Assembly: GCA_021325385.1 (NCBI GenBank)
Contig: JAJPHH010000012.1
Span: forward strand, 1-62,822
Direction: 5' to 3'
From: Alphaproteobacteria bacterium
Lineage (GTDB): Bacteria; Pseudomonadota; Alphaproteobacteria; Rhizobiales; Beijerinckiaceae
Length of the DNA: 62,822 bases
In this document: positions 26,949 to 35,480 of the stretch, piece by piece
Layout: the number at the start of each line of letters is the position of its first letter
How positions within the stretch are numbered: position 1 is the first letter of the stretch
Position numbers and translations under genes: made by a program
The notes under the pieces: model-generated
What the model was told of the DNA's origin: nothing
The model's input: the letters and a program-made list of their open reading frames with translations, nothing else
Databases searched by the model: none

Positions 26949-27947
26949 TCAACCCGCCGCTGCGACCCGCAACTCGCCTACTCTCGTCTCGCTCGCCGCG
27001 GCCCGCGCCTCGGCCCGCAAGATCGCGGCGACCACTTCCTCCGTTGCGGCGTGATGCGGCGAATGCCCGACGCCCGGCAGCAACGTCAGCGCCGCGCCCG
27101 GGATGTCGCGGCTACAGCCGAGCGAATGAAGCTCGACCGAGACGACGCCGTCGCGCGCGCCGGCGACGATCTCGACCGGCGCGGCGACGCTCGGATACCG
27201 CCCGACCAGATCGACGACGAAGGCCTTCAAGTCGACGACGTCCTCGGCGTTGGCGCAGAAACGCCGCGGGCTCAGCACAAGCTTCAACCCGGTCGCCTCC
27301 GCATAACCCAAGGGCGCGACGTTCGGCGCGAAGACGCCGCGCACGCCCGGCCCGAGCGCGAAAAGTCCCGCCGGCATCACGACCAGCCAGCGGAACGCCC
27401 GGCCGAGCCACGGAACCGCCGAGACCGTATAGTACCAACTGACGCCTCCGCGCCAAGGATGGCTGACCGGCGCTAGCAGAACCAGGGCGCGCGCGAATTC
27501 AGGCGCTTGAAGCGCCAGGGCGAGCGAAAGGACTCCGGCGAGCGAATGGCCGACGACAATGGCGCGATCGACGCCGCGCGCCGCCAAGGCGGCGCGGATG
27601 AGTTCGGCTTGCACAGCCGGCGACGAGGCGCGGCGGCCGAAAAAACGCGTCGACCAACCATGGCCGGGACGGTCGACGGCGACAACGCGAAAACCGAGGG
27701 CCGAGAGCGGCGCGGCGAGCGCCGCCATCATATCGGCGTGATTGCCTGACGCGCCATGCAGCAAAAGTACGACGCCGCGCTCTTCGCCCTGCGCCGACGC
27801 TTCGACGACATGGATCGCGCCGCCTTCGACCGGGACGAGCTCGCCGGCCGGCGGAAAGCGGCGCTCGATGCGCCTTGCCTGGACTGCGGTGAAGAGGCCG
27901 AGAACGGCAAAGATCGCGACAATTGCCGCGACGCCGATCGCCGTCAC
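26949..27947 (-). CDS. Alpha/beta hydrolase with an N-terminal membrane anchor
   Basis: Serine hydrolase of unknown substrate. The 332 residues start with a hydrophobic helix (about 5-23). The oxyanion HGASGNHAD follows at 64-72, then the nucleophile elbow GHSLAG (Ser135). Asp (GARDGVV) and His (GVGHSPHH) complete the triad near the end. The start is GTG overlapping the stop of the TPR gene (GTGA), so translation is coupled. It may act at the inner face or periplasmic face of the membrane; orientation is not clear. Confidence 0.85.
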   Translation of the reverse strand: MTAIGVAAIVAIFAVLGLFTAVQARRIERRFPPAGELVPVEGGAIHVVEASAQGEERGVVLLLHGASGNHADMMAALAAPLSALGFRVVAVDRPGHGWSTRFFGRRASSPAVQAELIRAALAARGVDRAIVVGHSLAGVLSLALALQAPEFARALVLLAPVSHPWRGGVSWYYTVSAVPWLGRAFRWLVVMPAGLFALGPGVRGVFAPNVAPLGYAEATGLKLVLSPRRFCANAEDVVDLKAFVVDLVGRYPSVAAPVEIVAGARDGVVSVELHSLGCSRDIPGAALTLLPGVGHSPHHAATEEVVAAILRAEARAAASETRVGELRVAAAG

Positions 27948-28660
27948 AAATCCTCGCCCTGAACGGCCTTGCTCAAGCGGTCGACGCTGTTCTTCAGCGA
28001 TTCGAGCTGCGGCGCGATCTGGAGCGCGCGCTGATAGGCCCGCAACGCGTCGTCTCGGAAACCTTCGCGTTCGAGGATCGCGCCCAAACCTGAGAGAGCG
28101 CCGATATGGCGCGGCTCGAGCTTGAGCACATGGGCGATATCGGCCATCGAACCGCGTTCGTCGTCGGCGAGGAAGCGCGCGGTCGCGCGCTTATTCCAGG
28201 CCTCGGCCCATTCCGGATGCAGATCGACGAGTTTGTCGAGCAAGGCGAGCGCGACGTCGTAATCCTTGGCGCCCATTGCGGCGATGGCGCGAGCCATGAG
28301 GAGATCGCCGGCGTCCGAGCCGGATTCGAGCTCGAGACGGTCGATCGCGCCGATCAAGCCGGCCGTCTCCTCGGGATCCTTCGAGGAGGCGAGCCGGGCG
28401 TAGAGCTCGTTGAGGGTGTCGGCGCGGCTGTGAGGCGCATCGGCCTGCGCGGATTCGCCGGGCTTGGCCGGCTGCGACGACGGGCCCTGCGGCGGCTGCC
28501 CGCCGCGCGGCGCGGCGTCGGAGCCGGTCCCGCGCGGGGGCGCGGGCGACAGGCCAGGAAGGCTGGGCGAGCTCTGCGTTTCGTCGGCCGAGGTCCAGGA
28601 GACGCCCAGAGGCGGCGCCAGCACAAGAGCGAGCGCGAGCAACGGACCGAAACGGGTCAT
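27944..28660 (-). CDS. Exported TPR-repeat protein
   Basis: The 238-residue product has a signal peptide (about 1-25, TSADE), a Pro/Gly/Ser-rich linker (about 28-78), and three to four tetratricopeptide repeats (about 80-235; for example DYDVALALLDKLVDLHP and GFRDDALRAYQRALQIAP). It probably works in the periplasm as an adaptor. The alpha/beta hydrolase follows with a 4-bp overlap, so the two may form one unit. The function is not known to me. Confidence 0.82.
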   Translation of the reverse strand: MTRFGPLLALALVLAPPLGVSWTSADETQSSPSLPGLSPAPPRGTGSDAAPRGGQPPQGPSSQPAKPGESAQADAPHSRADTLNELYARLASSKDPEETAGLIGAIDRLELESGSDAGDLLMARAIAAMGAKDYDVALALLDKLVDLHPEWAEAWNKRATARFLADDERGSMADIAHVLKLEPRHIGALSGLGAILEREGFRDDALRAYQRALQIAPQLESLKNSVDRLSKAVQGEDL

Positions 28661-28752
28661 GCCGGCAAGACTAAGCGTTGCGGCGGCGCTTCGTCAAAAG
28701 GCTTCGGCAGCCGCGCCCCCGGCCGGCCGTCACATTCAGGTGAAAGGCGTCG

Positions 28753-28878
28753 TCAGCCCTGGCGCGCTTTGAAGCGCTTCTGCGTCTTGTTGATGATGTA
28801 AACCCGCCCCTTGCGCCGCACGAGCTGGTTGTCGCGATGGCGCTTGCGCAGCGATTTCAAAGAGTTGCGAACTTTCAT
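28753..28878 (-). CDS. ykgO: 50S ribosomal protein L36, cysteine-free form
   Basis: Small 41-residue basic protein of the large ribosomal subunit. It begins [18 protein letters not shown] and ends [11 protein letters not shown]. The Zn-binding Cys and His residues of classical L36 (C-x2-C and C-x4-H) are missing: there are no Cys residues, so this is the zinc-independent type. In many alphaproteobacteria it is the only L36. The open frame extends upstream to 29061 but without similarity. It is a monocistronic gene. Confidence 0.93.
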   Translation of the reverse strand: MKVRNSLKSLRKRHRDNQLVRRKGRVYIINKTQKRFKARQG

Positions 28879-29121
28879 CGAGTCACCGGTGACTTGGAGG
28901 CGCCGCCGGGAGCGACCCAGGGCTCGTAATTCGGAGGCGGTCCTATGCCTCATCTTGCCCCGACGATCAAGCCGAAAGCGCGGCTTGAGCGCGCTTGGCG
29001 TTCGCCCGCGCTTTTGGCGCCGGCGTCGCCGTGACGGCGGGCGACGGCGAACGTCACGCATAGGAGGGGAACGTTTTACTCAGCGCTGGCGTTATACCAG
29101 GGGCGAGTTGCGGAAGCGAAC

Positions 29122-29424
29122 ATGTATCTCTCAAATCAAAGCCTGATCGTCATCCTCGTGGTCGGCGTGGTCGCCGGATGGCTTGCCGGCCAAATCGTCG
29201 CCGGCGGCGGGTTTGGAATTATCGGCGACTTCATCGTCGGGATTATCGGAGCGTTCATCGGCGACTGGCTGCTGCCGCGGCTCGGCCTTCATTTTGGTAC
29301 GGGGATCGTGGCGCTCATCGTCAACGCGGCGATCGGCGCGATAATTCTTTTGGTTCTGCTACGCTTGGTCTCTGGTCCTCGAAGGTACGGCTGGGGATGG
29401 CGAAACCGCTGGGGCGGACGCTGA
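29122..29424 (+). CDS. GlsB/YeaQ/YmgE-family small membrane protein
   Basis: The 100-residue product is very hydrophobic with about three helices and the Gly-rich pattern GWLAGQIVAGGGFGIIGD and FIGDWLLPRLGL typical of the transglycosylase-associated family. Members are tied to envelope stress, but their biochemical role is unknown. It ends in a short basic, Arg/Trp/Gly-rich tail (RRYGWGWRNRWGGR). It is divergent from the L36 gene. Confidence 0.85.
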   Translation: MYLSNQSLIVILVVGVVAGWLAGQIVAGGGFGIIGDFIVGIIGAFIGDWLLPRLGLHFGTGIVALIVNAAIGAIILLVLLRLVSGPRRYGWGWRNRWGGR

Positions 29425-29474
29425 TCGGCGCTGACGGCGCAATATCCTCTCCCCTTTCGGACAGTTGCGCTGAT

Positions 29475-29930
29475 TCAGCCGACAGGTTTCAAGCTTTCCA
29501 TCAGGCGGCGATGGCGGTCGGGGATGGGCGTCGGTTTTTGCGTCGCCCGATCGACATAGACATGCGTGTAGCGCCCCTGCGCGGCCGCCTTTTCGCCGCC
29601 GGCCTTGAAGGCCGCCAGCAGGTAACGCACCGAGGAGCGGCCGATCTCCTCGACCGTGACGCCGATCTCGATCGGATCGGGAAAGGCGAGGCTCGAAAAG
29701 AACGAGCAATTGCTGTCGACGACGAGGCCGACGACCGGGCTCGCCGCCGGATCGAGCAGGCCCGCCTCGACCAACAGCGCGTTCACCGCTGTGTCGAACA
29801 GCGAATAATAGACCACGTTGTTCAGATGGCCGTAGACGTCGTTATCCGACCAGCGCGTCACGATCGGAACGAAGCGGGCGAAAGCGTCGCGCCCTAAAGG
29901 CTGCGGCCGCGACGCCTTGGCTTCGCCCAT
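29475..29930 (-). CDS. Acyl-CoA thioesterase, 4HBT hotdog fold
   Basis: Likely hydrolyses a small acyl- or aryl-CoA. The 151 residues have the hotdog-fold signature TRWSDNDVYGHLNNVVYYSLFD, with the Asp and His positions conserved in the YbgC/4HBT class. It begins 3 nt after bioY ends and is co-transcribed with it; a direct link to biotin is not obvious. Confidence 0.85.
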   Translation of the reverse strand: MGEAKASRPQPLGRDAFARFVPIVTRWSDNDVYGHLNNVVYYSLFDTAVNALLVEAGLLDPAASPVVGLVVDSNCSFFSSLAFPDPIEIGVTVEEIGRSSVRYLLAAFKAGGEKAAAQGRYTHVYVDRATQKPTPIPDRHRRLMESLKPVG

Positions 29931-29933
29931 CGC

Positions 29934-30521
29934 TCAGACGCGGCCGCGCAGCGCCATGGCGGCGCGCCAGAACGCAACGATCAGAGCCCAGGCGAGCGCC
30001 GTCTTGACAATTGTCTCGGCGATAAACGGCGCGACGCCGCCCGCCCAAGCTTTCTCCGGTCCGATCAAGCCCGCGAGCCACGAAAAGCCGAAAGCGAAAA
30101 TCAGCGCATGGCCGGCCGCCAACAAAGCGAAGAGCCGCGGCCCGGAACGATCCCAGCCGCGCTCGGCGAAGAAGCCGATCGCGACCGCCGCGACGAGAAA
30201 GCCGACAAGATAGCCGCCCGTCGGCCCGGCCATGTAGAGCGGGCCGGCCGAAGCGCCGGCGAAGACCGGCAGGCCGATGATCCCTTCGAGCAGATAAAGG
30301 GCCACGGTCGCGCCGGCGAGCCGGGCGCCGAAAGCCGCGCCGATGAGCAGGACGACCAGGGTCTGCAAGGTCATCGGCACGGGATAGAACGGGACTTGCG
30401 CCTTGGCCGAGACGGCGAGCGCCAGCGTTCCGATCACGGCGAGAGCGGCGAAGCGCGCCCGCGAGGCAGCAGGTTCAGGCCACAGGAAAGCGGCGAGCGT
30501 CTGGCGGCGATTGTCGTTCAT
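29934..30521 (-). CDS. bioY: Biotin transporter BioY
   Basis: Substrate-specific (S) component of an energy-coupling-factor importer for biotin. The 195-residue protein has about six helices; family blocks PVPMTLQTLVVLL, GLPVFAGASAG and GPTGGYLVGF are intact. GGGGAAG lies before the ATG, which excludes the longer frame starting at 30554. BioM and BioN are not next to it; solitary BioY is known to transport biotin alone in some species. No BioR-type operator (TTATMKATAA) is visible upstream. Confidence 0.92.
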   Translation of the reverse strand: MNDNRRQTLAAFLWPEPAASRARFAALAVIGTLALAVSAKAQVPFYPVPMTLQTLVVLLIGAAFGARLAGATVALYLLEGIIGLPVFAGASAGPLYMAGPTGGYLVGFLVAAVAIGFFAERGWDRSGPRLFALLAAGHALIFAFGFSWLAGLIGPEKAWAGGVAPFIAETIVKTALAWALIVAFWRAAMALRGRV

Positions 30522-30562
30522 GGCTTCCCCTTTGGCGCGCCGCGGCGGACGCAAGCCGGCGC

Positions 30563-30605
30563 TTGACTTGGGCGACTTGACTTGGGCGACGTTGACTTGG
30601 GCGAG
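30563..30605. repeat. Short tandem repeat, 14 bp x 3
   Basis: TTGACTTGGGCGAC occurs at 30563, 30577 and (after one extra base, ending G) 30592. It lies 42 bp upstream of bioY and 60 bp before the MBL gene. The unit contains TTGACTT, so each copy carries a -35-like hexamer on the plus strand. Confidence 0.8.
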
Positions 30606-30664
30606 CCTATAGAGGACGCCGCCGCGACGAACAAGCGGACGCTTCGGGCCGAAAAGGACAGGTC

Positions 30665-31585
30665 ATGAACGATGACGACGATTTGATCTTCGATTCGGCG
30701 GACGCCGAAGCCGGCGAGGTCAGGCGCGTCTCGCCGCTGGTCCGCCGTCTGATCGCAGGCAACGCCTCGCCGTTCACTTTCACCGGCACCTGCTCTTACA
30801 TCATCGGCCGCGGCTCGGTCGCGATCGTCGATCCCGGCCCGCTCGACGAAGCCCATATCGCCGCGCTGCTCGAGGCCGTGCGCGGCGAGAGCGTCCGGCA
30901 TATTCTCGTCACCCATACGCATCGCGATCATTCGCCGGCGGCGGCGCGGCTCAAGGCGGCGACCGGCGCGACCGTGCTCGGCGCGCGGCCTTTCACGCCC
31001 GCCGCTCCGGCCGGCGAGATGAAGGGCCTCGACGCCGCGCATGATCTCGCCTATGCGCCGGACCATGCGCTCGCAGACGGCGAGCGCGTCGTCGGCGAAG
31101 GCTACACGCTCGAAGCGGTGGCGACGCCCGGCCACGCCGCCAACCATCTCTGCTTCGCGCTGATCGAAGAGAACAGCCTGTTTTCCGGCGACCATGTCAT
31201 GGCCTGGTCGACGACGGTGGTCGCGCCGCCGGACGGCTCGATGGGCGATTACATGGCGTCACTCGAAAAATTGCGGGGGCGCGACGAGAGCGTGTACTGG
31301 CCCGGTCATGGCGGGCCAGTGCATAACCCGCAACGCTACCTGCGCGGCCTCGCCCATCACCGGCGCCAGCGGGAGGCCGCGATCCTGGCGCGAGTCGAAG
31401 CCGGCGATGCGACGATCGACCAAATCGTGGCGGCGATCTATGTCGGTCTGGACGCGCGGCTGATCGGCGCGGCGAAGCTGTCGACGCTTGCGCATTTGCA
31501 GGACCTCGTCCAGCGCGGACTGGTCGCGGCGGAGCGGGCGGCGGACTTGGAGGGGCGGTATAGGGCAGTACGGACTGGCGTATAA
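30665..31585 (+). CDS. MBL-fold metallo-hydrolase (LACTB2/glyoxalase II-like)
   Basis: Predicted zinc hydrolase. The 306-residue protein has the metal motif THTHRDHS (HxHxDH), a second His (GHAANHLC) and the Asp/His set FSGDHVMAW and WPGHGGPV of the beta-lactamase-like fold. A C-terminal winged-helix-like region (about 250-300) is as in the LACTB2 group. AGGACAGG lies upstream of the ATG. Substrate unknown; hydrolysis of a thioester or nucleic acid cannot be decided. It is convergent with the DUF1499 gene. Confidence 0.87.
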   Translation: MNDDDDLIFDSADAEAGEVRRVSPLVRRLIAGNASPFTFTGTCSYIIGRGSVAIVDPGPLDEAHIAALLEAVRGESVRHILVTHTHRDHSPAAARLKAATGATVLGARPFTPAAPAGEMKGLDAAHDLAYAPDHALADGERVVGEGYTLEAVATPGHAANHLCFALIEENSLFSGDHVMAWSTTVVAPPDGSMGDYMASLEKLRGRDESVYWPGHGGPVHNPQRYLRGLAHHRRQREAAILARVEAGDATIDQIVAAIYVGLDARLIGAAKLSTLAHLQDLVQRGLVAAERAADLEGRYRAVRTGV

Positions 31586-31637
31586 GCTTTCGGCGGCCGC
31601 ATCCCCGCCGCCAGCTCTCCTGCTTGATCTGAAGGGG

Positions 31638-32414
31638 CTACCTCTCCTTCGCCGCCTCGGCGATGGCGGCGGCGAATTTCTGGATTCGTCGCGCATTGTC
31701 GCCGAAATCGTGGCGGCCGACGCGCGAGACGGAGCGAATGTCGATTCGCGTCTGCGTCGCCGACGGCTTGATCCTGATGGCGATGTCGGAGGGAAAGCCC
31801 ATCACCAGCGAGCCGGCGATGGCGTCGATATGGCCGACATTCTCGCGCACGCTCGGCGCAACCGCATCGACGATGCGCCAATGGCTTTGCTTGGCGACGT
31901 CGAGCGCCAGGCGATAGGCGTCGTTCGCCTCGAGATCGACCATGATCGGTTGGATTCCGGGATAGGCGCGGCGCTGAGCCTCCTTCGTCTCGGCGGACGG
32001 CTCTGGCGGCGTGCGGTTGCCGCGCGCCTCGCGCGCCTTGGCCGACATCAGGAAAGTCGGCGGATTGTCGAGGTCGGTCGAGACGTCGTTGATGGTCGGC
32101 AGCGAAATCGCCTTGAACGAAAGGTAGGCCGGATAGGCCAGCATGAGCAGCGCCATAGCGAGGCCGGCCCAAGCGAGGCCGGCGCCGCGCCGACCGGTGC
32201 GCCAGATCACGACGAAAGCGGTCGCCGCAAGCAGGCCGGCGAGGCAGGCAAGAAGGAGCGCGGCGCCGAGAACGGCCAAGGCGCCGGGCGGATCGACGGC
32301 GCCGACCCGAGACAGGATGACGGCGACGGCGGCTACCGCCAGGGCGAAGACGCCGACCCTGCGGCTCCAGATCGCGGCGATCGAATAGGGTTCTTCGATG
32401 ATCAGGCGGCGCAT
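31638..32414 (-). CDS. DUF1499 membrane protein
   Basis: The 258-residue protein has three N-terminal hydrophobic helices (about 15-100) followed by a DUF1499 domain (about 115-250; NDVSTDLDNPP, YPGIQPIMVDLEANDAYRLAL, FPSDIAIRI). Members are envelope proteins of unknown role. The ATG chosen leaves 12 residues out of the longer frame, and the protein then begins MRRLIIEEPYS, as relatives do. Confidence 0.82.
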   Translation of the reverse strand: MRRLIIEEPYSIAAIWSRRVGVFALAVAAVAVILSRVGAVDPPGALAVLGAALLLACLAGLLAATAFVVIWRTGRRGAGLAWAGLAMALLMLAYPAYLSFKAISLPTINDVSTDLDNPPTFLMSAKAREARGNRTPPEPSAETKEAQRRAYPGIQPIMVDLEANDAYRLALDVAKQSHWRIVDAVAPSVRENVGHIDAIAGSLVMGFPSDIAIRIKPSATQTRIDIRSVSRVGRHDFGDNARRIQKFAAAIAEAAKER

Positions 32415-32753
32415 GGCCCGAGCTTCTAGAGCAAGAGGGCGGTGACGCAAACGGGGAGCCTGGCGAGGCGGCCAAAGGCCGCGTGCGAGCGGACCAAGCG
32501 TGAGGGGCTGGCCGTCAAAGGCTGGAGAGCGGCTCGTGACGAGCGTCGCGGAGCCATTCGACGCGGGGCGGAATCAAGGCTCGCGCGCGATGGGTCGGCG
32601 TCGGCGAGCGTACCTCCAAGCAACTTTGGCGAGCGGCCGCGGCGGCTCGGCCTTGAGGCCGCCGCGTCGATGGGACCCAGGATCAAGCGCAAGGACCTCC
32701 GGCGCCTGTACTTGCCTTGGGCTTCAACTCGCTTGGCCCCTGCTGCACTCACT
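32415..32753. other. Gene-free stretch
   Basis: I see no convincing gene, RNA or strong repeat in these 339 bases. It lies directly downstream of a deletion-fused pseudogene and upstream of the DUF1499 gene. It may contain further decayed sequence. Confidence 0.4.
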
Positions 32754-33153
32754 TCAGCCGCAAATCCCCTTTAGCGCGCGCCACTCCTCTTCGCTCAGCA
32801 GCTCGGGTCCGCTGACCGGCGCGTCGGCGGCCTTCAGCGCGGCGAGGCGATCCTGAGTCAGCGGATGCGACGCGAACAGCGCGATGGCGCCGCCTTGCTG
32901 CTTGGAAGCCGATCAGCAATTCGCGGCCGCGGCCGAGATATTCGAGCGCGTCGCCGTCGATCGAAGTGCCCGACCAGAGATGGTTTCTGATGTCGGTGAG
33001 TAGCCAAAAACGATAGAAGCCGAAGGTTACGAGTTGCAGGAGGCCGCCTCTGACGAGGAGGCGTACGAAGCGGCGGCCGTCGCCGAAAAAGCGCGGCTCG
33101 ACGTCGGCCGCGGCTGGCGCGCCGGCGCCCGCGACCCCGGCCAGATTATGCAT
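32754..33153 (-). pseudogene. Deletion fusion: start of a DUF898 (YjgN) gene joined to the end of an M48 peptidase gene
   Basis: From 33153 the frame reads MHNLAG and then a DUF898 start (FFGDGRRFVRLLVRG, VTFGFYRFWLLTDIRNHLW, LEYLGRGRELLIGF). After GF, at about 32905, similarity breaks. From about 32910 to the stop at 32754, in the +1 frame, the sequence reads KQQGGAIALFASHPLTQDRL and then LLSEEEWRALKGICG, the tail of a periplasmic M48 metallopeptidase (SHPLTQDR is its usual end block). DUF898 and M48 genes often stand side by side in relatives. The simplest reading is one deletion of over 1 kb that joined them out of frame. Neither product could function. Confidence 0.78.
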
Positions 33154-33222
33154 GGCTTAGCCCCCCAGCCGACACAGCGGCGCGCTCGAATGCGCGCCGC
33201 TCCCTGCCTTACGGGACGCGCC

Positions 33223-34851
33223 CTACGCCGTCGGCAAGCGATAGGACGCGAAAGTCTCGCGCAACTTCATCTTGTTGATCTTGCCGGTCGCGGTATGCGG
33301 GATTTCCTTGACGAGTTGCACGTCGTCCGGCATCCACCATTTGGCGATTTTGCCGTTCAGGAAGTCTAAGACGGAGTCGCGCTGCGGGCTCTTGCCTTCC
33401 TTCGGCACCACGATCAGCAGCGGGCGCTCGTCCCATTTCGGATGACGGACGCCGATCACCGCAGCCTCGGCGACGTCGGGATGGCCGACCGCGATGTTCT
33501 CGATGTCGATCGAGGAGATCCACTCGCCGCCGGATTTGATCACGTCCTTGGCGCGATCGGTGATCTGCATGTAGCCGTTCGGATCGATGGTTGCGACGTC
33601 GCCGGTATCGAAGAACCCGTTCTCGTCCAGGATCTCGCCGCCTTCGCCCTTGAAATACGACTTGGCCACGGCGAAGCCCGCGACCTTCAAATGGCCGAAC
33701 GTGACGCCGTCCCAAGGCAGATCCCTGTTCTGATCGTCGGTGATTTTCATTTCGACGCCGAACGGCGCCCAGCCCTGCTTGGCCTTGAGCGCGAGAATCT
33801 GCTCACGCGGAAGATGAGCGACCGCGGGCTTCATCGCGCCGGTCGAGCCGACCGGGCTCATTTCGGTCATGCCCCAAGCGTGACGCACTTCGACGCCGTA
33901 ATCTTCCTCGAAAGCGCGGATAATCGCCGGCGGACAAGCCGAGCCGCCGATGCCGACCATCTTCAACGTCGACAATTTCAGATTGTTCTTCCTAAGATAG
34001 TCCAGCAGCATCAGCCAGACCGTCGGCACCGCGGCGGTGAAGGTCACCTTTTCGCTCTCGAGCAGCTCGTAAACCGAGGCGCCGTCGAGCTTGGCGCCCG
34101 GCATGACCATTTTCGCGCCCTTCATCGGACAGGAGAAGGCGAGCGACCAGGAGTTGGCGTGGAACATCGGCACGACCGGCAGGACCGTATCGTTCGCCAA
34201 CACCTGCAGCCCGTCGCCGCCGGTCGCCGCCATCGAGTGCAGGACATTGGACCGGTGCGAGTAGAGCACGCCTTTGGGATTGCCGGTCGTGCCCGACGTA
34301 TAGCAGAGGCCGGCGGCGGTGCGCTCGTCGAACTCGACCCAGCGGAAATCGCCGTCGGCTTCGGCGAGCCATTCCTCGTAGGGGACCGCGTTCTTCAACT
34401 TCGTTTGCGGCATATGCGCCGCGTCGGTGAACACGATGTAACGCTCGACGGTCGGCAGCTTGTCGGCCAGAGCTTCGACCAGCGGCACGAAAGTCAGGTC
34501 GACCATTACGATTCGGTCTTCGGCGTGATTGACGATCCAGGCGATCTGATCGGGAAACAGGCGCGGATTGACGGTGTGATAGATCGCGCCGATACCGACA
34601 ATCGAGTACCACGACTCGAGGTGGCGATGGCTGTTCCAAGCGAGCGTCGCGACGCGGTCGCCGAGCTTGATCCCGTCGCGGGCCAGGCGCTGCGCGCCCT
34701 TCAAGGCGCGCGCACGAACTTCCCGGTACGTCTCGCGATGAATCGGACCTTCGATGGTCCGCGACACCACTTCCTGCCCGCCATGCTGGACCGCCGCGAA
34801 ATCGATGATCTTGTGCAGCAGCAGCGGCCAATCCTGCATCAATCCCAGCAT
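33223..34851 (-). CDS. Fatty-acid/acyl-CoA ligase, DmdB-like
   Basis: Acyl-CoA synthetase of the AMP-binding superfamily. The 542 residues carry the P-loop [11 protein letters not shown] at 184-194, the A5 motif WGMTEMSP, A7 TGDVATID and the terminal catalytic Lys in [13 protein letters not shown]. Overall likeness is to medium-chain fatty acid and methylthiopropionyl-CoA ligases (DmdB type). DMSP-pathway partners (dmdA, dmdC, dmdD) are not here, so the natural acid is unknown. A MarR gene is divergent from it and may regulate it. Confidence 0.9.
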   Translation of the reverse strand: MLGLMQDWPLLLHKIIDFAAVQHGGQEVVSRTIEGPIHRETYREVRARALKGAQRLARDGIKLGDRVATLAWNSHRHLESWYSIVGIGAIYHTVNPRLFPDQIAWIVNHAEDRIVMVDLTFVPLVEALADKLPTVERYIVFTDAAHMPQTKLKNAVPYEEWLAEADGDFRWVEFDERTAAGLCYTSGTTGNPKGVLYSHRSNVLHSMAATGGDGLQVLANDTVLPVVPMFHANSWSLAFSCPMKGAKMVMPGAKLDGASVYELLESEKVTFTAAVPTVWLMLLDYLRKNNLKLSTLKMVGIGGSACPPAIIRAFEEDYGVEVRHAWGMTEMSPVGSTGAMKPAVAHLPREQILALKAKQGWAPFGVEMKITDDQNRDLPWDGVTFGHLKVAGFAVAKSYFKGEGGEILDENGFFDTGDVATIDPNGYMQITDRAKDVIKSGGEWISSIDIENIAVGHPDVAEAAVIGVRHPKWDERPLLIVVPKEGKSPQRDSVLDFLNGKIAKWWMPDDVQLVKEIPHTATGKINKMKLRETFASYRLPTA

Positions 34852-35013
34852 GTCTCCCTCCCTGCCGGCTTTTATCTGTCGCCGCGGCCTAGCCGCGGAT
34901 TATCGTATTTGAGCGTAACATGCCGAGCGCCGCGGCGCATGGCAAATTGCCCGTGAGCGGCTAGGACATTAGCATCCGGGTTTTGGCGCTTTGCGCCCTT
35001 GAGAGGCCAGCGG

Positions 35014-35466
35014 ATGAACGAAGAAGCCGGCGAAGCCGAAGCGGTGCGGGTCTGGTTCCACTTGATCCGGCTCGAGACCCGGATGCGGATAGCGGTCGCC
35101 GACCGCTTGCGCCGTCTCGGCCTCTCCGTCCCGCAATGCGACGTCCTGACCACGTTGACCGAAAAGGAAGGAATCAGCCAGCAGACCCTCGCCGAGCGCC
35201 TCTATGTGACCAAAGGGAACATCTCCGGCCTGATCGATCGGCTGGTCGCCGCGGGTTTGGTCGAACGCCGGCCGATCGCCGCGGACAAGCGCCAGCATGC
35301 GATCTATCTCACGCCGGCGGGCCGAGCGGCCGCGGAAAAGGCGATCGCCTGCCAGCGGAGCTTCGTCGCCGAGACGATCGGCCGGCTGCCGCCGAGCAAG
35401 CTCGCCTCGCTCGACCAACTCCTCGTCGAGGCCCGCGACCTGGTGCGCGCGCGGGCGGCAGGCTGA
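35014..35466 (+). CDS. MarR-family transcriptional regulator
   Basis: The 150-residue protein has the winged-helix core (about 45-110; ISQQTLAERLYVTKGNISGLIDRLVAAGLVERR) and the wing with AADKRQHAIYLT. MarR proteins bind palindromes as dimers and release when they bind aromatic or acyl compounds. Its divergent placement from the acyl-CoA ligase suggests control of that gene. The 162-bp gap holds a palindrome CCGCGG-N5-CCGCGG at 34882-34898 and a GGCGC-TTT-GCGCC hairpin at 34985-34997. The ATG was preferred to an upstream TTG. Confidence 0.88.
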   Translation: MNEEAGEAEAVRVWFHLIRLETRMRIAVADRLRRLGLSVPQCDVLTTLTEKEGISQQTLAERLYVTKGNISGLIDRLVAAGLVERRPIAADKRQHAIYLTPAGRAAAEKAIACQRSFVAETIGRLPPSKLASLDQLLVEARDLVRARAAG

Positions 35467-35480
35467 GACGCGACTTTGGG

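Noticed and set aside
30563-30605. CRISPR array or direct-repeat system
   Set aside because: The units are contiguous 14-mers with no spacers, and there are no cas genes. The other short tandem repeats (40720, 46128, 49176) fail for the same reason.
33223-34851. Firm call as methylthiopropionyl-CoA ligase DmdB
   Set aside because: Similarity is only at the subfamily level, and no DMSP demethylation genes are present.
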